Source: Heteroscillospira sp050943935
GTDB lineage: Bacteria; Bacillota; Clostridia; Oscillospirales; Oscillospiraceae
Length of the DNA: 64,000 bases
Direction of reading: 5' to 3'
Assembly: GCA_050943935.1 (NCBI GenBank)
Contig: JBMNQC010000002.1
Coordinates: 124,001-188,000 of the forward strand
The translations under genes were made by a program, and so were the position numbers. The notes beneath the pieces were generated by a model. That model saw nothing but the letters and a program-made list of their open reading frames with translations. It made no database searches and had not been told where the DNA came from. This document shows, piece by piece, positions 17,488 to 24,463 of the stretch; position 1 is the first letter of the stretch, and each line of letters begins with the position of its first letter.

Positions 17488-18348
17488 TCACTCTGCATTT
17501 TCACCGTTGCTTCCGCTCTGGGGCAGCTCCGGAAAATGCAGATTTAAGTCCACATCGCCCTGAATTCCCGGCACGCTTCCGGTATATGAATACTGCCACC
17601 AGCTGTGAGCATAAGCAAAGTCCGGCGTCTCGCCGGGGGCGCCAACCCATAAGTCATAATCCGCAAGCCGGCCCAAATCGTAGTTATGGTAGGCCAGATG
17701 CCGGTATACATACACCATGGGCTCATATCCCGCCTCCTCTATCACCTTGCAGAAAGCCAGGGCGCAGTCCGTAAGCGTTTCATCCGAAAGACCCTCTGTG
17801 CGGGCCTCGGCCATATGCATGGGTTCCCAGTCGTACACCACGGGACAGCTTATATCATATCCCTCTATAAGCTCCAGCAGAAAGCGGGCCTCCTCCTCAG
17901 CCTCCTCCGGAGTAATTGCCTGAGAAAAGAAGTATACTCCCGTATCTATGCCGTTTTCCGCCGCGCCCTCCATATTCCGGCGGTACCAGGCATCCTCATA
18001 CATCTGCCCCTCGGTATAGCCCCGGTAGCCCGCCCGGATAAAGGCGAAGTCCGCCATTCCCGACTGCGCCACCGCAGCCCAGTCTATCTCAAGCTGGTGC
18101 TCGGACACATCTATTCCCCGGCGGAACCCGCCTGCGTAGCTGACCACACCGTTTTCAGAGGAAAAATCCTCCGGAAGCAGGGCGTTCAGCTCCAGCTCCT
18201 CCACCAGGGGCAGCCACACCAGACCCGTGCCGTCATTAACCTGTATCATGCCCTCGTGGGGGTCCGGCGGCTCCGGACGGAGGGTGCAGGCTGCCAGCAG
18301 CAGTACGGCCGCCAGCAGCAGCGGTATCCTTTTCACATATTTCAACAT
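17488..18348 (-). CDS. GH25 (lysozyme-like) lipoprotein
   Basis: A 286-residue secreted lipoprotein. The signal peptide ends in the lipobox LLAAC (Cys about residue 21), followed by a Pro-rich linker and a GH25 muramidase domain from about residue 77: GIDVSEHQ at its N-terminus (catalytic Asp), then AFIRAGYRGY, GVYFFSQA, VYDWEP (DxE-type catalytic acid pair), YVYRHLAY and a final DVDLNLHF. It should cleave N-acetylmuramyl bonds in peptidoglycan. The ATG at 18348 has AAAGGTG 6 nt upstream. It follows the sigma-like gene on the same strand, so a role with the nearby phage-like cluster is possible, but a lipid anchor is unusual for a phage lysin. Confidence 0.85.
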   Translation of the reverse strand: MLKYVKRIPLLLAAVLLLAACTLRPEPPDPHEGMIQVNDGTGLVWLPLVEELELNALLPEDFSSENGVVSYAGGFRRGIDVSEHQLEIDWAAVAQSGMADFAFIRAGYRGYTEGQMYEDAWYRRNMEGAAENGIDTGVYFFSQAITPEEAEEEARFLLELIEGYDISCPVVYDWEPMHMAEARTEGLSDETLTDCALAFCKVIEEAGYEPMVYVYRHLAYHNYDLGRLADYDLWVGAPGETPDFAYAHSWWQYSYTGSVPGIQGDVDLNLHFPELPQSGSNGENAE

Positions 18349-18404
18349 TTTTCGCACCTTTTCGTTTTTGCGCCATTGTACCACAGATCGCATCTGAGTG
18401 CAAA

Positions 18405-18692
18405 TCAATCGTCTATGCCAATCCCTCCCAGCCTGAGCGCCCAGAGCAGACGCTGCTTTGCCCTCCGCATGGTGCGCAGCACCGTTGACGGCTGCACGCC
18501 CCGCAGCCGGGCTATCTGCGAAAGATTCATGCCGCGGGTGTAATACAGCACCAGCGTCTGGCGCTGACAGGGTGTGAGCCGATACTCCATGGCTCCGGCT
18601 ATGACACGGCAGGCCCGGGAGTCCTCACTCATGCCCGGAAAGGCCGTACGTATTACCTCCAGCTCCGCCTCACGGTCATATGTAGCGCTCAT
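18405..18692 (-). CDS. Small sigma-region-4-like DNA-binding protein
   Basis: A 95-residue protein whose C-terminal half (about 38-85) matches sigma-70 region 4: LTPCQRQTLVLYYTRGMNLSQIARLRGVQPSTVLRTMRRAK-like, with the recognition helix at QPSTVLRTM. It lacks regions 2 and 3, so it is not a complete sigma factor. Comparable phage-encoded proteins (PBSX Xpf, ArpU-type) switch on late structural operons, which suggests by analogy a role in activating the 20-32 kb cluster. It overlaps the preceding gene by 17 bp. Confident as an HTH protein; the role is inferred. Confidence 0.75.
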   Translation of the reverse strand: MSATYDREAELEVIRTAFPGMSEDSRACRVIAGAMEYRLTPCQRQTLVLYYTRGMNLSQIARLRGVQPSTVLRTMRRAKQRLLWALRLGGIGIDD

Positions 18693-18918
18693 AGCTCAGC
18701 CCTCTGTCGTAGTAGTGCTCCAGATACGCAGCCGTGGCCGCACAGTCCCGGGCCATGGAGCGCAGCGCGCCTATGCGGCGGCGAAGCCGCATGGTATCGA
18801 GTGCGCTTATCCGGTGCTCTTTCAGTCTGTGCCTGAGTCCCCTCTCCAGCTCGGCAGCCCGGCTGCGGCACAGCTCTCCGCTTTCACGGTATTCGCAAGC
18901 AAGCAGTTCCATTCTCAT
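18676..18918 (-). CDS. Small helical protein upstream of sigma-like gene
   Basis: An 80-residue protein rich in Arg, Leu and Glu, probably two long helices (ESGELCRSRAAELERGLRHR and LRRRIGALRSMARDC). The ATG at 18918 has AAGGAG 7 nt upstream. It overlaps the sigma-like gene and is presumably cotranscribed. No family is recognised; phage-type small helical proteins often precede late regulators. The start is only 47 bp from the divergent tRNA promoter. Confidence 0.65.
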   Translation of the reverse strand: MRMELLACEYRESGELCRSRAAELERGLRHRLKEHRISALDTMRLRRRIGALRSMARDCAATAAYLEHYYDRGLSYERYI

Positions 18919-18964
18919 TTTTCTCTCCTTGGTAAAATTTGTTGAAATAAAACACAAAAAATTC

Positions 18965-18993
18965 TTGACAAAGCGGGAATACTCTGCTATAGT
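18965..18993 (+). promoter_or_regulatory. Promoter of the tRNA-Thr/tRNA-Tyr unit
   Basis: TTGACA (18965-18970), a 17-nt spacer and TATAGT (18988-18993), a near-perfect sigma-A promoter ending about 30 bp before tRNA-Thr. Confidence 0.9.
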
Positions 18994-19022
18994 ATTCCTC
19001 GCTGGTAACGCCCGGCGCGAAT

Positions 19023-19098
19023 GCTGGTGTAGCTCAGTTGGTAGAGCAGCTGATTTGTAATCAGCAGGTCGGGGGTTCGAGTCCGTCCACCAGCTCCA
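19023..19098 (+). tRNA. tRNA-Thr (anticodon TGT)
   Basis: Acceptor arms GCTGGTG/CACCAGC, D-arm AGCTCAGTTGGTAGAGC, anticodon stem GCTGA/TCAGC with loop TTTGTAA (anticodon TGT), T-arm with GGTTCGAGTCC. The CCA end is encoded (19096-19098). First of two tRNAs behind a consensus promoter. Confidence 0.97.
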
Positions 19099-19115
19099 AT
19101 TCAATTCAATAATGT

Positions 19116-19200
19116 GGGGGAATTCCCGAGTGGCCAAAGGGGGCAGACTGTAAATCTGTTGTCAGTGACTTCGGTGGTTCGAATCCACCTTCCCCCACCA
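19116..19200 (+). tRNA. tRNA-Tyr (anticodon GTA)
   Basis: Class II tRNA with a long variable arm. Acceptor arms GGGGGAA/TTCCCCC, anticodon loop CTGTAAA (anticodon GTA), T-arm GGTTCGAATCC, encoded CCA at 19198-19200. Its 3' end is copied further downstream (see repeats). Confidence 0.97.
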
Positions 19201-19201
19201 A

Positions 19202-19238
19202 AAATACCGAGTATCCGTCAGGATGGTCGGTATTTTTT
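19202..19238 (+). terminator. Intrinsic terminator of the tRNA unit
   Basis: AAATACCGA and TCGGTATTT form the stem, followed by TTTTT, directly behind the tRNA-Tyr CCA. Confidence 0.9.
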
Positions 19239-19345
19239 ATTGGGAACCGGATTCGAAGGGGAGCGGTAGTGAATGACATGCCTGCGGCATGTCAGAGCCG
19301 CGACCGGGCCCGCCCGCAGGCGGGCGAATCCACCTTCCCCCACCC

Positions 19346-19384
19346 AAAAATCAGTTTCACCGTTAGGTGGAGCTGATTTTTTTA
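19346..19384 (+). terminator. Second terminator, behind the copied tRNA 3' end
   Basis: AATCAG/CTGATT and TTCACC/GGTGGA stack into one long stem followed by seven T. It occupies the same position relative to the tRNA 3'-end copy as the first terminator, but its stem sequence differs. Confidence 0.85.
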
Positions 19385-19482
19385 TAGATAGGTGGATTCG
19401 AAAGCCGGCTCTTAGTAGTGCGCCGGTGTCGCACTACAACCGGCGTGGCTTTTCCGCAGAAAAGCGAATCTACCTTCCGCCC

Positions 19483-19644
19483 TCACTCTTCATTTCGCGA
19501 ATTAATAGTGAATAGTAAAGAATCAATAACTGCAGTATCGGCTGCGCCGGCATATTTAAAATATCTCCTTCGTCTCCCCGCTCTGTATTCCCCCGTCTCC
19601 AGCACACGTTTTATCTCCGGCATTTCCGGACAACATCGATACAT
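19483..19644 (-). CDS. Small basic protein of 53 residues, divergent from the repressor
   Basis: A short reading frame beginning MYRCCPEMPEIKRV with a very basic middle (EYRAGRRRRYFKY). It is supported by a consensus promoter (TTGACA-17-TATTAT) about 35 bp upstream and an AGGAGAG site 6-8 nt before the ATG at 19644. Its last codons run into the AT-rich dispersed motif near 19500, so it may be truncated. It is placed like the divergent early gene opposite a phage repressor. No family recognised. Confidence 0.5.
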   Translation of the reverse strand: MYRCCPEMPEIKRVLETGEYRAGRRRRYFKYAGAADTAVIDSLLFTINSRNEE

Positions 19645-19684
19645 TTCGCTCTCCTCTTTTATGCTTTTGCGTAAGTTCCCTTTC

Positions 19685-19771
19685 ATAATATTCGCAAACG
19701 CATAATTTGTCAAGAGGTTTTTACGCATTTTCATAATTCTTTCTTGACAAGTGCGTCAAATATGATATCAT
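19685..19771. promoter_or_regulatory. Divergent promoters with repeated operator-like motifs at the S24 repressor gene
   Basis: Minus: -35 TTGACA (19713-19708), 17-nt spacer, -10 TATTAT (19690-19685). Plus: -35 TTGACA (19744-19749), 16-nt spacer, -10 TATCAT (19766-19771). The -35 boxes lie in an inverted repeat TTGTCAAGA/TCTTGACAA. The element CGCA occurs repeatedly (TTCGCAAACGCATAA, TTACGCATTTTCATAA, GTGCGTCAAAT), as expected for repressor half-sites between two promoters. Confidence 0.8.
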
Positions 19772-19794
19772 GCTTACTGTGGAGGTGAATTTAT

Positions 19795-20532
19795 ATGATT
19801 GGCAGCAAGCTCAAAGCCATTTTAGACGAGCGCGATGTAAACGTAAACGAACTCTCAAGACGTATAGGTGTAAGCGCGCAGACGCTTTACAGCATCATAA
19901 AGCGCGATACAAACAAAATTGACTTCGACGTTCTGCTCAAGATATGCACGGAGCTGGAGATACCCGTTGAGCTGTTTTACGGCAGCCAGCCGCCTCCCGG
20001 TCTGCCGGAAATACATGAGCTGGGCTTTTTGAAAAAATTCCGCGAGCTGGATGAGCACGGCAGGAATCTGACCGAGATGGTGCTCAACAGCGAATACGAG
20101 CGCGTAAGCGCCGCGCGGCACAAGCCTGAGGAAAAAGCCGCCAAGATAATCCCCCTCTACGCCACTCCCGCCGCAGCAGGATACGCAAACCCCGCTCTGG
20201 GCGAGGACTACGAGGACTATGAGGTGCCCGCCGACAGCCGCGCCGACTTTGCCGCCCGCATTCAGGGCGACAGTATGGAGCCATATATAGCAGACGGCAG
20301 CATAGTGCTGGTGAACCGCAGCTCCCCTATAGCCGACGGCGACGTAGGTCTGTTCTTTGTGGACGGCGATATCAAGTGCAAGCAGTACTGCGAGGACAGC
20401 TTCGGCAATATATATCTGCTCTCCCTGAACCGCGCCCGCTCCGACGCGGACACCACGGTCATGGCCAGCAGCGGCATAACCGTGTTTTGCTTCGGCAAGG
20501 TGCTCATGGACAAGCGCCCGCCCCTTCCATAA
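19795..20532 (+). CDS. XRE-S24 self-cleaving repressor (LexA/CI-like)
   Basis: A 245-residue repressor. Residues 5-60 are an XRE helix-turn-helix (NELSRRIGVSAQTLYSIIKR). The C-terminal half is an S24 peptidase domain: an Ala-Gly cleavage site in PAAAGYAN (A128-G129), nucleophile Ser160 in QGDSMEP, and general base Lys194 in DGDIKCKQ. By family, RecA filaments trigger autocleavage, so the genes it represses should be SOS-induced. It starts at ATG 19795 behind GGAGGTG and a consensus promoter. It converges on the phage-like operon ending at 20577 and is the obvious candidate regulator of that operon or of the divergent small gene. Confidence 0.92.
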   Translation: MIGSKLKAILDERDVNVNELSRRIGVSAQTLYSIIKRDTNKIDFDVLLKICTELEIPVELFYGSQPPPGLPEIHELGFLKKFRELDEHGRNLTEMVLNSEYERVSAARHKPEEKAAKIIPLYATPAAAGYANPALGEDYEDYEVPADSRADFAARIQGDSMEPYIADGSIVLVNRSSPIADGDVGLFFVDGDIKCKQYCEDSFGNIYLLSLNRARSDADTTVMASSGITVFCFGKVLMDKRPPLP

Positions 20533-20540
20533 CTAAAACA

Positions 20541-20578
20541 ATGCCGGAATCCTATGGATTCCGGCATTTTCTTTTTTT
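20541..20578. terminator. Bidirectional terminator between repressor and phage-like operon
   Basis: AAAATGCCGGAATCC and GGATTCCGGCATTTT enclose three bases. A-run and T-run on opposite sides allow termination of both convergent transcripts. Confidence 0.92.
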
Positions 20579-21143
20579 ACAGCTCCGTTCTCTCAAACTC
20601 CTCCCAGCTGAGGGTCATGGCATCCAGCTCTCCCCATGTGAGTCCGTGAGCCTCTATCTCCAGCCATATGGGATAACGAAAATGGTAATCTATATTCAAA
20701 TGGCATGGCAGTATGGCATCAATGCGTTTTTTCAGCTCCGGAAAATCCTCGGGTCTGCCCCGAACCCCGGGAAAGCTCACCGCAACCGTCAGAGGCGTGT
20801 CCGTCTCCTCCACCAGAGCCGCAGCACCGGAACCCAGCACCGTGTCGTTAAGTGCCGCGGGAGTGAAGCTGCGCCCGTCTATACGCATGAGCGCCGCCAC
20901 GGCCTTTCTGCGCTCCTCCGCCCCAAGGCACAGGGGCCTGTACGGAAACAGCTCCTCCCAGGCCAGCAGGCCCTCGTTCTCAGCCGTGACCAGGAAGCTC
21001 TCGCTCTCCGCCCTGTCGGAGAGCAGGCCCAGCCCGTCCAGCTGAGAGCCTATCACATCCAGCTCAGCACCTGAAAAGCCGCCATCGAGCCGGTATATAC
21101 CCAGGGGGCGCAGCAGGCCGCGCATATCCTCGCCGTAGCCCAT
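20577..21143 (-). CDS. Phage baseplate/tail protein, gpI/YmfQ (XkdU-like) type
   Basis: A 188-residue protein at the end of the structural operon. The order gp25 - gpJ - this gene, the length, and the start pattern YGEDMRGLLRPLGIYRLDGGFSG (YmfQ/DUF2313 proteins begin with short helical 'LLPxxLYxL' segments) indicate the protein joining baseplate to fibres. The ATG directly follows the gpJ stop (TAA-ATG) with GGAGG 5 nt upstream. In complete phages, fibre genes follow here; none is present, the operon ends in a terminator. Confidence 0.75.
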   Translation of the reverse strand: MGYGEDMRGLLRPLGIYRLDGGFSGAELDVIGSQLDGLGLLSDRAESESFLVTAENEGLLAWEELFPYRPLCLGAEERRKAVAALMRIDGRSFTPAALNDTVLGSGAAALVEETDTPLTVAVSFPGVRGRPEDFPELKKRIDAILPCHLNIDYHFRYPIWLEIEAHGLTWGELDAMTLSWEEFERTEL

Positions 21144-22187
21144 TTACGCCTCCATTTCCGTGACGGTGAGGTTTCCCAGCACCGGGAGTACACCCTCCAC
21201 GCCGGAGATATCCGCCGCAGGCTGGATGATACGGCAATTTTTCACTCCGGGAGCTGCAAAAACACGGCTGCAAAGCTCCGCCAACAGTACTCCGCGTCCA
21301 AGCAGAGCGCCGTCGAAGCAGCTCTCCAAAGCCTCACGGGCCGCCTCACATGCGGACGCGTCCCCGTATACCTGCACGCTCACGTCCACTTCTCTCTCCA
21401 CGGGAGCTGTGACGTCTATGTCCACGCATATCTCGCGCTGCTCCTCCAGCCGCGCCGCTACCGCCGAAACCGTGCTCTCCTCCGGCGCTCCGTCTCTGGC
21501 GGCTACTACCACGTCCACCGTTCCGACGCCCCGCCTTTTGGGCAGTACCTGCACGGCGTATACCCCCTCAACACTTCTTGCCTGCTCCTCATAGTAGGCC
21601 GCGTTTGCGCCGTTAGGCAGACTGCTGTAGCTGTCCAGTATGCGCTGTCTGAGCTGCTCGTCGCTCTCCCCGGCGCTGCCACCCGCGATAGGCTGGGGAT
21701 TCCGGCAGCCGGACACGCCTATGGGCGCGAGGGGCATACAGCAAACCGCCATGGCCGGCATATTTCCGCCCTCGCCGGCCAGCTTCGCCTCCACAGGCAG
21801 CTCACAGTACAGCTCTCCCGCTGCTATCGCGCCCCCGGCGGTGGTCACGAACTGCGTGCCCATGGCGTCCGTACACACCACCCCAGCCGGGACGGGAATA
21901 TCCGTCTGCGCTGCCTCATCCACGAAAAATCGGACCCAGCCGGTGGCGCGGACCGCGCTGCCTCTGGTCAGAGCGCGCACCGCCGCGTGCCTGTCCAGAT
22001 ATTCCCCCTCCGCCGTCTGCGGAAAGGCCTGACGGCGGGAAAACTCCAGCTGATTTTCCAGAGCGAATATCTGGGCCGCCACAGCGTACAGCCGCAGGGA
22101 CATATCGCCGCCGGGACGCAGCACCAGAGATGTGCGCTCCTCGTAATCGCGGAGCATCTCCGTATAAATTTCCTCTACTGTTCTCAT
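21144..22187 (-). CDS. Baseplate J-like protein (gpJ/XkdT family)
   Basis: A 347-residue baseplate wedge protein of a contractile tail. The family pattern is visible: AVRALTRGSAVRATGWVRF-like N-terminal part, a central beta-rich region (PVPAGVVCTDAMGTQFVT), GGSAGESDEQLRQRILDSYSSLPNGAN, the typical VEGVYAVQVLPKRRGVGTVDVVV, and a C-terminal AELCSRVFAAPGVKNCRI. The ATG at 22187 has GAGG upstream; a GTG six bases earlier would overlap that site. Coupled to gp25 and gpI. Confidence 0.93.
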   Translation of the reverse strand: MRTVEEIYTEMLRDYEERTSLVLRPGGDMSLRLYAVAAQIFALENQLEFSRRQAFPQTAEGEYLDRHAAVRALTRGSAVRATGWVRFFVDEAAQTDIPVPAGVVCTDAMGTQFVTTAGGAIAAGELYCELPVEAKLAGEGGNMPAMAVCCMPLAPIGVSGCRNPQPIAGGSAGESDEQLRQRILDSYSSLPNGANAAYYEEQARSVEGVYAVQVLPKRRGVGTVDVVVAARDGAPEESTVSAVAARLEEQREICVDIDVTAPVEREVDVSVQVYGDASACEAAREALESCFDGALLGRGVLLAELCSRVFAAPGVKNCRIIQPAADISGVEGVLPVLGNLTVTEMEA

Positions 22188-22194
22188 ATCCACC

Positions 22195-22536
22195 TCAAAT
22201 CTCCGTTGTGACGTCTATGCTATCCCCGCCGCAGCGCAGAGACAGCTCAAGTATCAGCCTGCTCCCGCTCTCACGCAGAGCCAGGCTCTCAAGCACCGCG
22301 TCCTCGCCGGCCAGGGCCTCGGCCACATACTGGCGGGCACAGCTCTCGCGCTGTCCGGGGCGAACCCTGTTCAGGGCGTAAAGGCGGCTGCCGTATTCTG
22401 GCAGCAGGGCGAAGCCGCCTCGCCGGGCAGAGAGCTTCATCATAATGCGCTGGGCCGTCTCCTCCGCGCCGGATACGCTCTCCAAATCGTGGAAGCGGGT
22501 CTTTGCATAGTCGCCGTTCACAAGGCGCAGCTCCAT
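22195..22536 (-). CDS. Baseplate wedge protein, gp25/gpW-like (XkdS-like)
   Basis: A 113-residue protein in the position of gp25/XkdS. It has the characteristic ETAQRIMMKLSARRGGFALLPEYGSRLYAL (trimmed here to its sense: an arrayed helix then a phage-wedge loop) and a C-terminal strand pair. gp25-like proteins form the sheath-nucleating part of the wedge. The ATG at 22536 overlaps the preceding stop and has GGGAGG 6 nt upstream. Confidence 0.85.
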   Translation of the reverse strand: MELRLVNGDYAKTRFHDLESVSGAEETAQRIMMKLSARRGGFALLPEYGSRLYALNRVRPGQRESCARQYVAEALAGEDAVLESLALRESGSRLILELSLRCGGDSIDVTTEI

Positions 22537-22958
22537 CACACGCCTCCCGTCACGCAGGTGCAGGGTTTGTAGGCCTCGCCGTTAACGCTGAGACCGCCCG
22601 CTATGTCCACACCACCGCTCAGCCTTATGCTGCGGCCGGAGATGAGCATCTCCCCGCCTCTTTTCATGCGGATTGCGCAGTTTTCGCCCTGTATTTCCAG
22701 CTCACCGGCCTCCAAAGTCCCATCCGGCTCCGGGATGGCACCCACAACAATGGCCTCTCCCTCCGTGCTGGTGAGCACCAGCACCCTCTGCCCCAGGGCG
22801 GGCTGCCAGCGAAAGCCGCCGGGCAGAGCCATGCTCAGCTTCCGGCGCTCACCCTGGGTCACAACGGCTATGGCCGCGCCCCCAAGGCTCACAACTCCCG
22901 TCTCAGCACCCGACCTCTCAAGATTGCCGCTGAATTTCATCTGTTCACTCAGCCACAT
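22536..22958 (-). CDS. Baseplate spike protein, gpV/OB-fold type
   Basis: A 140-residue protein with a short N-terminal part, an OB-fold-like segment (ALPGGFRWQPALGQRVLVLTS) and a repeated-strand C-terminal part (IQGENCAIRMKRGGEMLISG, RSIRLSGGVDIAG), as in gpV and VgrG-like central spikes. The C-terminus TCVTGGV is short and lacks the HxH iron-binding tip seen in P2 gpV. The ATG at 22958 follows AAGGAGG within the end of the hub gene. Confidence 0.8.
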   Translation of the reverse strand: MWLSEQMKFSGNLERSGAETGVVSLGGAAIAVVTQGERRKLSMALPGGFRWQPALGQRVLVLTSTEGEAIVVGAIPEPDGTLEAGELEIQGENCAIRMKRGGEMLISGRSIRLSGGVDIAGGLSVNGEAYKPCTCVTGGV

Positions 22959-22960
22959 AT

Positions 22961-23893
22961 TCACTCCTCCTTTTCCAGCTCCAGCCGTGTCTCGCCATGT
23001 TCTCCGTCCGCCGCACACCGGCTCTCACGCACCAAAAAGCGCCCGCTCAACCCCAGGGGGCTGTCCTCCAGCACCACCCTGTCCCCGGCAAATGCCGCGA
23101 ACAGCAGGGGCATAGTTATAAACATCACCCGGTTGCCCTGCCGGGACTGGCGCAGCTGGTACTCCCCGGTGTGGCGCATGGCGTCGTACTGCGTATAGCG
23201 CGGCACGTTCACCACCCGGCGGCACAGGCCGCCCCGGCTTATAAACTCGCTGTTCTCCGCCGTTGACGACACCCCAAGCGCCGGATTTTTCACCAGCACC
23301 TGGGAGAACACGCCGTAGCGCCTGTCCCGCCACACCTGCCTTGTTATGGCCCTGTGGGCGAGCGTCACCGTATCGCCCACGGAGCCGTCCAGTATCAGAG
23401 TTCCCTCCCTGTCGAACCGGGGCGTCACCTCGCCGCCGAAAAAGCAGAAGTCCCTCAACACCCGCCACTGGCTGCTTCCGCTGTATACGGGGAAGCGCCC
23501 GGCGCAATTTATATCCCGGCTCCTCAGCTTTTTTATTCCATAGGGGTACACATGATTTTCCAAAATCTGTCTTATCCCCGGATTCCAGTACTCGGCGCTC
23601 TCCGCCTCGTTGTCCATAAGGCGCGCCCCATAGCCCCTCCCGCTTATCATGGCGGTGGCGCCGCTCTCACCGGCGCGCAGCTCGTACTCGTCCACCACGC
23701 CGCAGAACACCGTTCTGCCCTCATGGCGGCAGATAAATTCCGAGGCTGAGGCCAGAGTCTCCCCCAGCCCCTCCGTCACGGGAACAGTCACCTCAAAGGC
23801 GTCGCAGCTGTGGCAGCTATGGCTAATATCCCAGCTCAACAGCACGGGCAGAGGGGCGGAAACGCCGTTTTTATCCAAAACGCAGGCCTCCAC
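22961..23893 (-). CDS. Tail hub protein, gpD/XkdQ (gp27-like) type
   Basis: A 310-residue protein. Its place between the LysM protein and the spike, and the pattern DAFEVTVPVTEGLGETL, VFCGVVDEYELRAGE, GRGYGARLMDNEAESAEYWNPG, correspond to the phage late-control D/XkdQ hub that forms the trimeric ring joining tube and spike. It starts with GTG at 23893 behind AGGAGG (6-nt spacing). Confidence 0.85.
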   Translation of the reverse strand: MEACVLDKNGVSAPLPVLLSWDISHSCHSCDAFEVTVPVTEGLGETLASASEFICRHEGRTVFCGVVDEYELRAGESGATAMISGRGYGARLMDNEAESAEYWNPGIRQILENHVYPYGIKKLRSRDINCAGRFPVYSGSSQWRVLRDFCFFGGEVTPRFDREGTLILDGSVGDTVTLAHRAITRQVWRDRRYGVFSQVLVKNPALGVSSTAENSEFISRGGLCRRVVNVPRYTQYDAMRHTGEYQLRQSRQGNRVMFITMPLLFAAFAGDRVVLEDSPLGLSGRFLVRESRCAADGEHGETRLELEKEE

Positions 23894-23903
23894 AGCCCAC
23901 CTC

Positions 23904-24449
23904 CTAACGTATTCTCAGCCGCGTGCCCGCAGGCAGCCTGCCGGGATTGCGCAGCTGGGGATTCAATTCCAGCAGCCTCTCCGCGCCGCCGTACTTTGCC
24001 GCCGCCGACCAAAAACTCTCGCCCGGACGCAGCACATAATAGTTTACGGACGGCTCGCCGTAGCCCTCCCGGCCTGCCTCGGTGATGTCTCCGTACTGGT
24101 CAAAGCTCTCCCAGAACTCAAAGCTGTATGCCACATAGTCCTCCGTAGGCACCTCCCTCAGGTTCAGCTTCACAAAATATGCGTTGCTCTCCTGCCAGAT
24201 GGGATGTACCAGCAGTCCCGGCCTGTTCTCATAGAAAACCGAGGCCAGCTTTTTGAACTCATTGTAAGCCCCTTCCCCAACAAATTCTCCCTCGCCCCGC
24301 AGCACGCGGCAGCTTCTGCCCATATTCTGGAGCACATAAGCGCCGAAGGGCACCTTATGGCAGACCATACGCCGGGAGAAATTCACCTCATACACCCGGG
24401 GGTTGTGAGGCCAGATATAGTTCTTATACCGCATTGGCGTAAGCTTCAC
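23904..24449 (-). CDS. LysM-containing tail protein (XkdP-like)
   Basis: A 181-residue protein. The last 45 residues are a LysM domain (YYVLRPGESFWSAAAKYGG, LLELNPQLRNPGRLPAGTRLRI). The N-terminal 120 residues have the beta-rich fold region of XkdP/gp53-like proteins (NPRVYEVNFSRRM, AYVLQNMGRSCRVLRGEGEFVG). In PBSX, XkdP follows the tape measure gene and attaches to the hub. It starts with GTG at 24449 behind a G-rich site. Confidence 0.85.
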   Translation of the reverse strand: MKLTPMRYKNYIWPHNPRVYEVNFSRRMVCHKVPFGAYVLQNMGRSCRVLRGEGEFVGEGAYNEFKKLASVFYENRPGLLVHPIWQESNAYFVKLNLREVPTEDYVAYSFEFWESFDQYGDITEAGREGYGEPSVNYYVLRPGESFWSAAAKYGGAERLLELNPQLRNPGRLPAGTRLRIR

Positions 24450-24463
24450 AGTCTTCCCCCCTC

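Larger units (their letters stand above)
19180..19486 (+). repeat. Tandem array of tRNA-Tyr 3'-end copies with terminators and inverted T-arm fragments
   Basis: The last 20 nt before the final A of tRNA-Tyr (19180-19199) recur exactly at 19325-19344 and in diverged form at 19465-19486. The spacing is 145 and 140 bp. Each of the first two copies is followed by A-rich sequence, a terminator hairpin with T-run, an inverted T-arm piece GGATTCGAA (about 19251 and 19393) and a GC-rich inverted repeat (ACATGCC/GGCATGT; GTAGTGCG/CGCACTAC). The layout suggests repeated attachment-site-like insertions or tandem duplication at the tRNA 3' end. Confidence 0.8.

Noticed and set aside
19180..19486. CRISPR-like array
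   Set aside because: Only three units, repeats are pieces of the tRNA gene, spacers are 120 bp and contain terminators; no cas genes.
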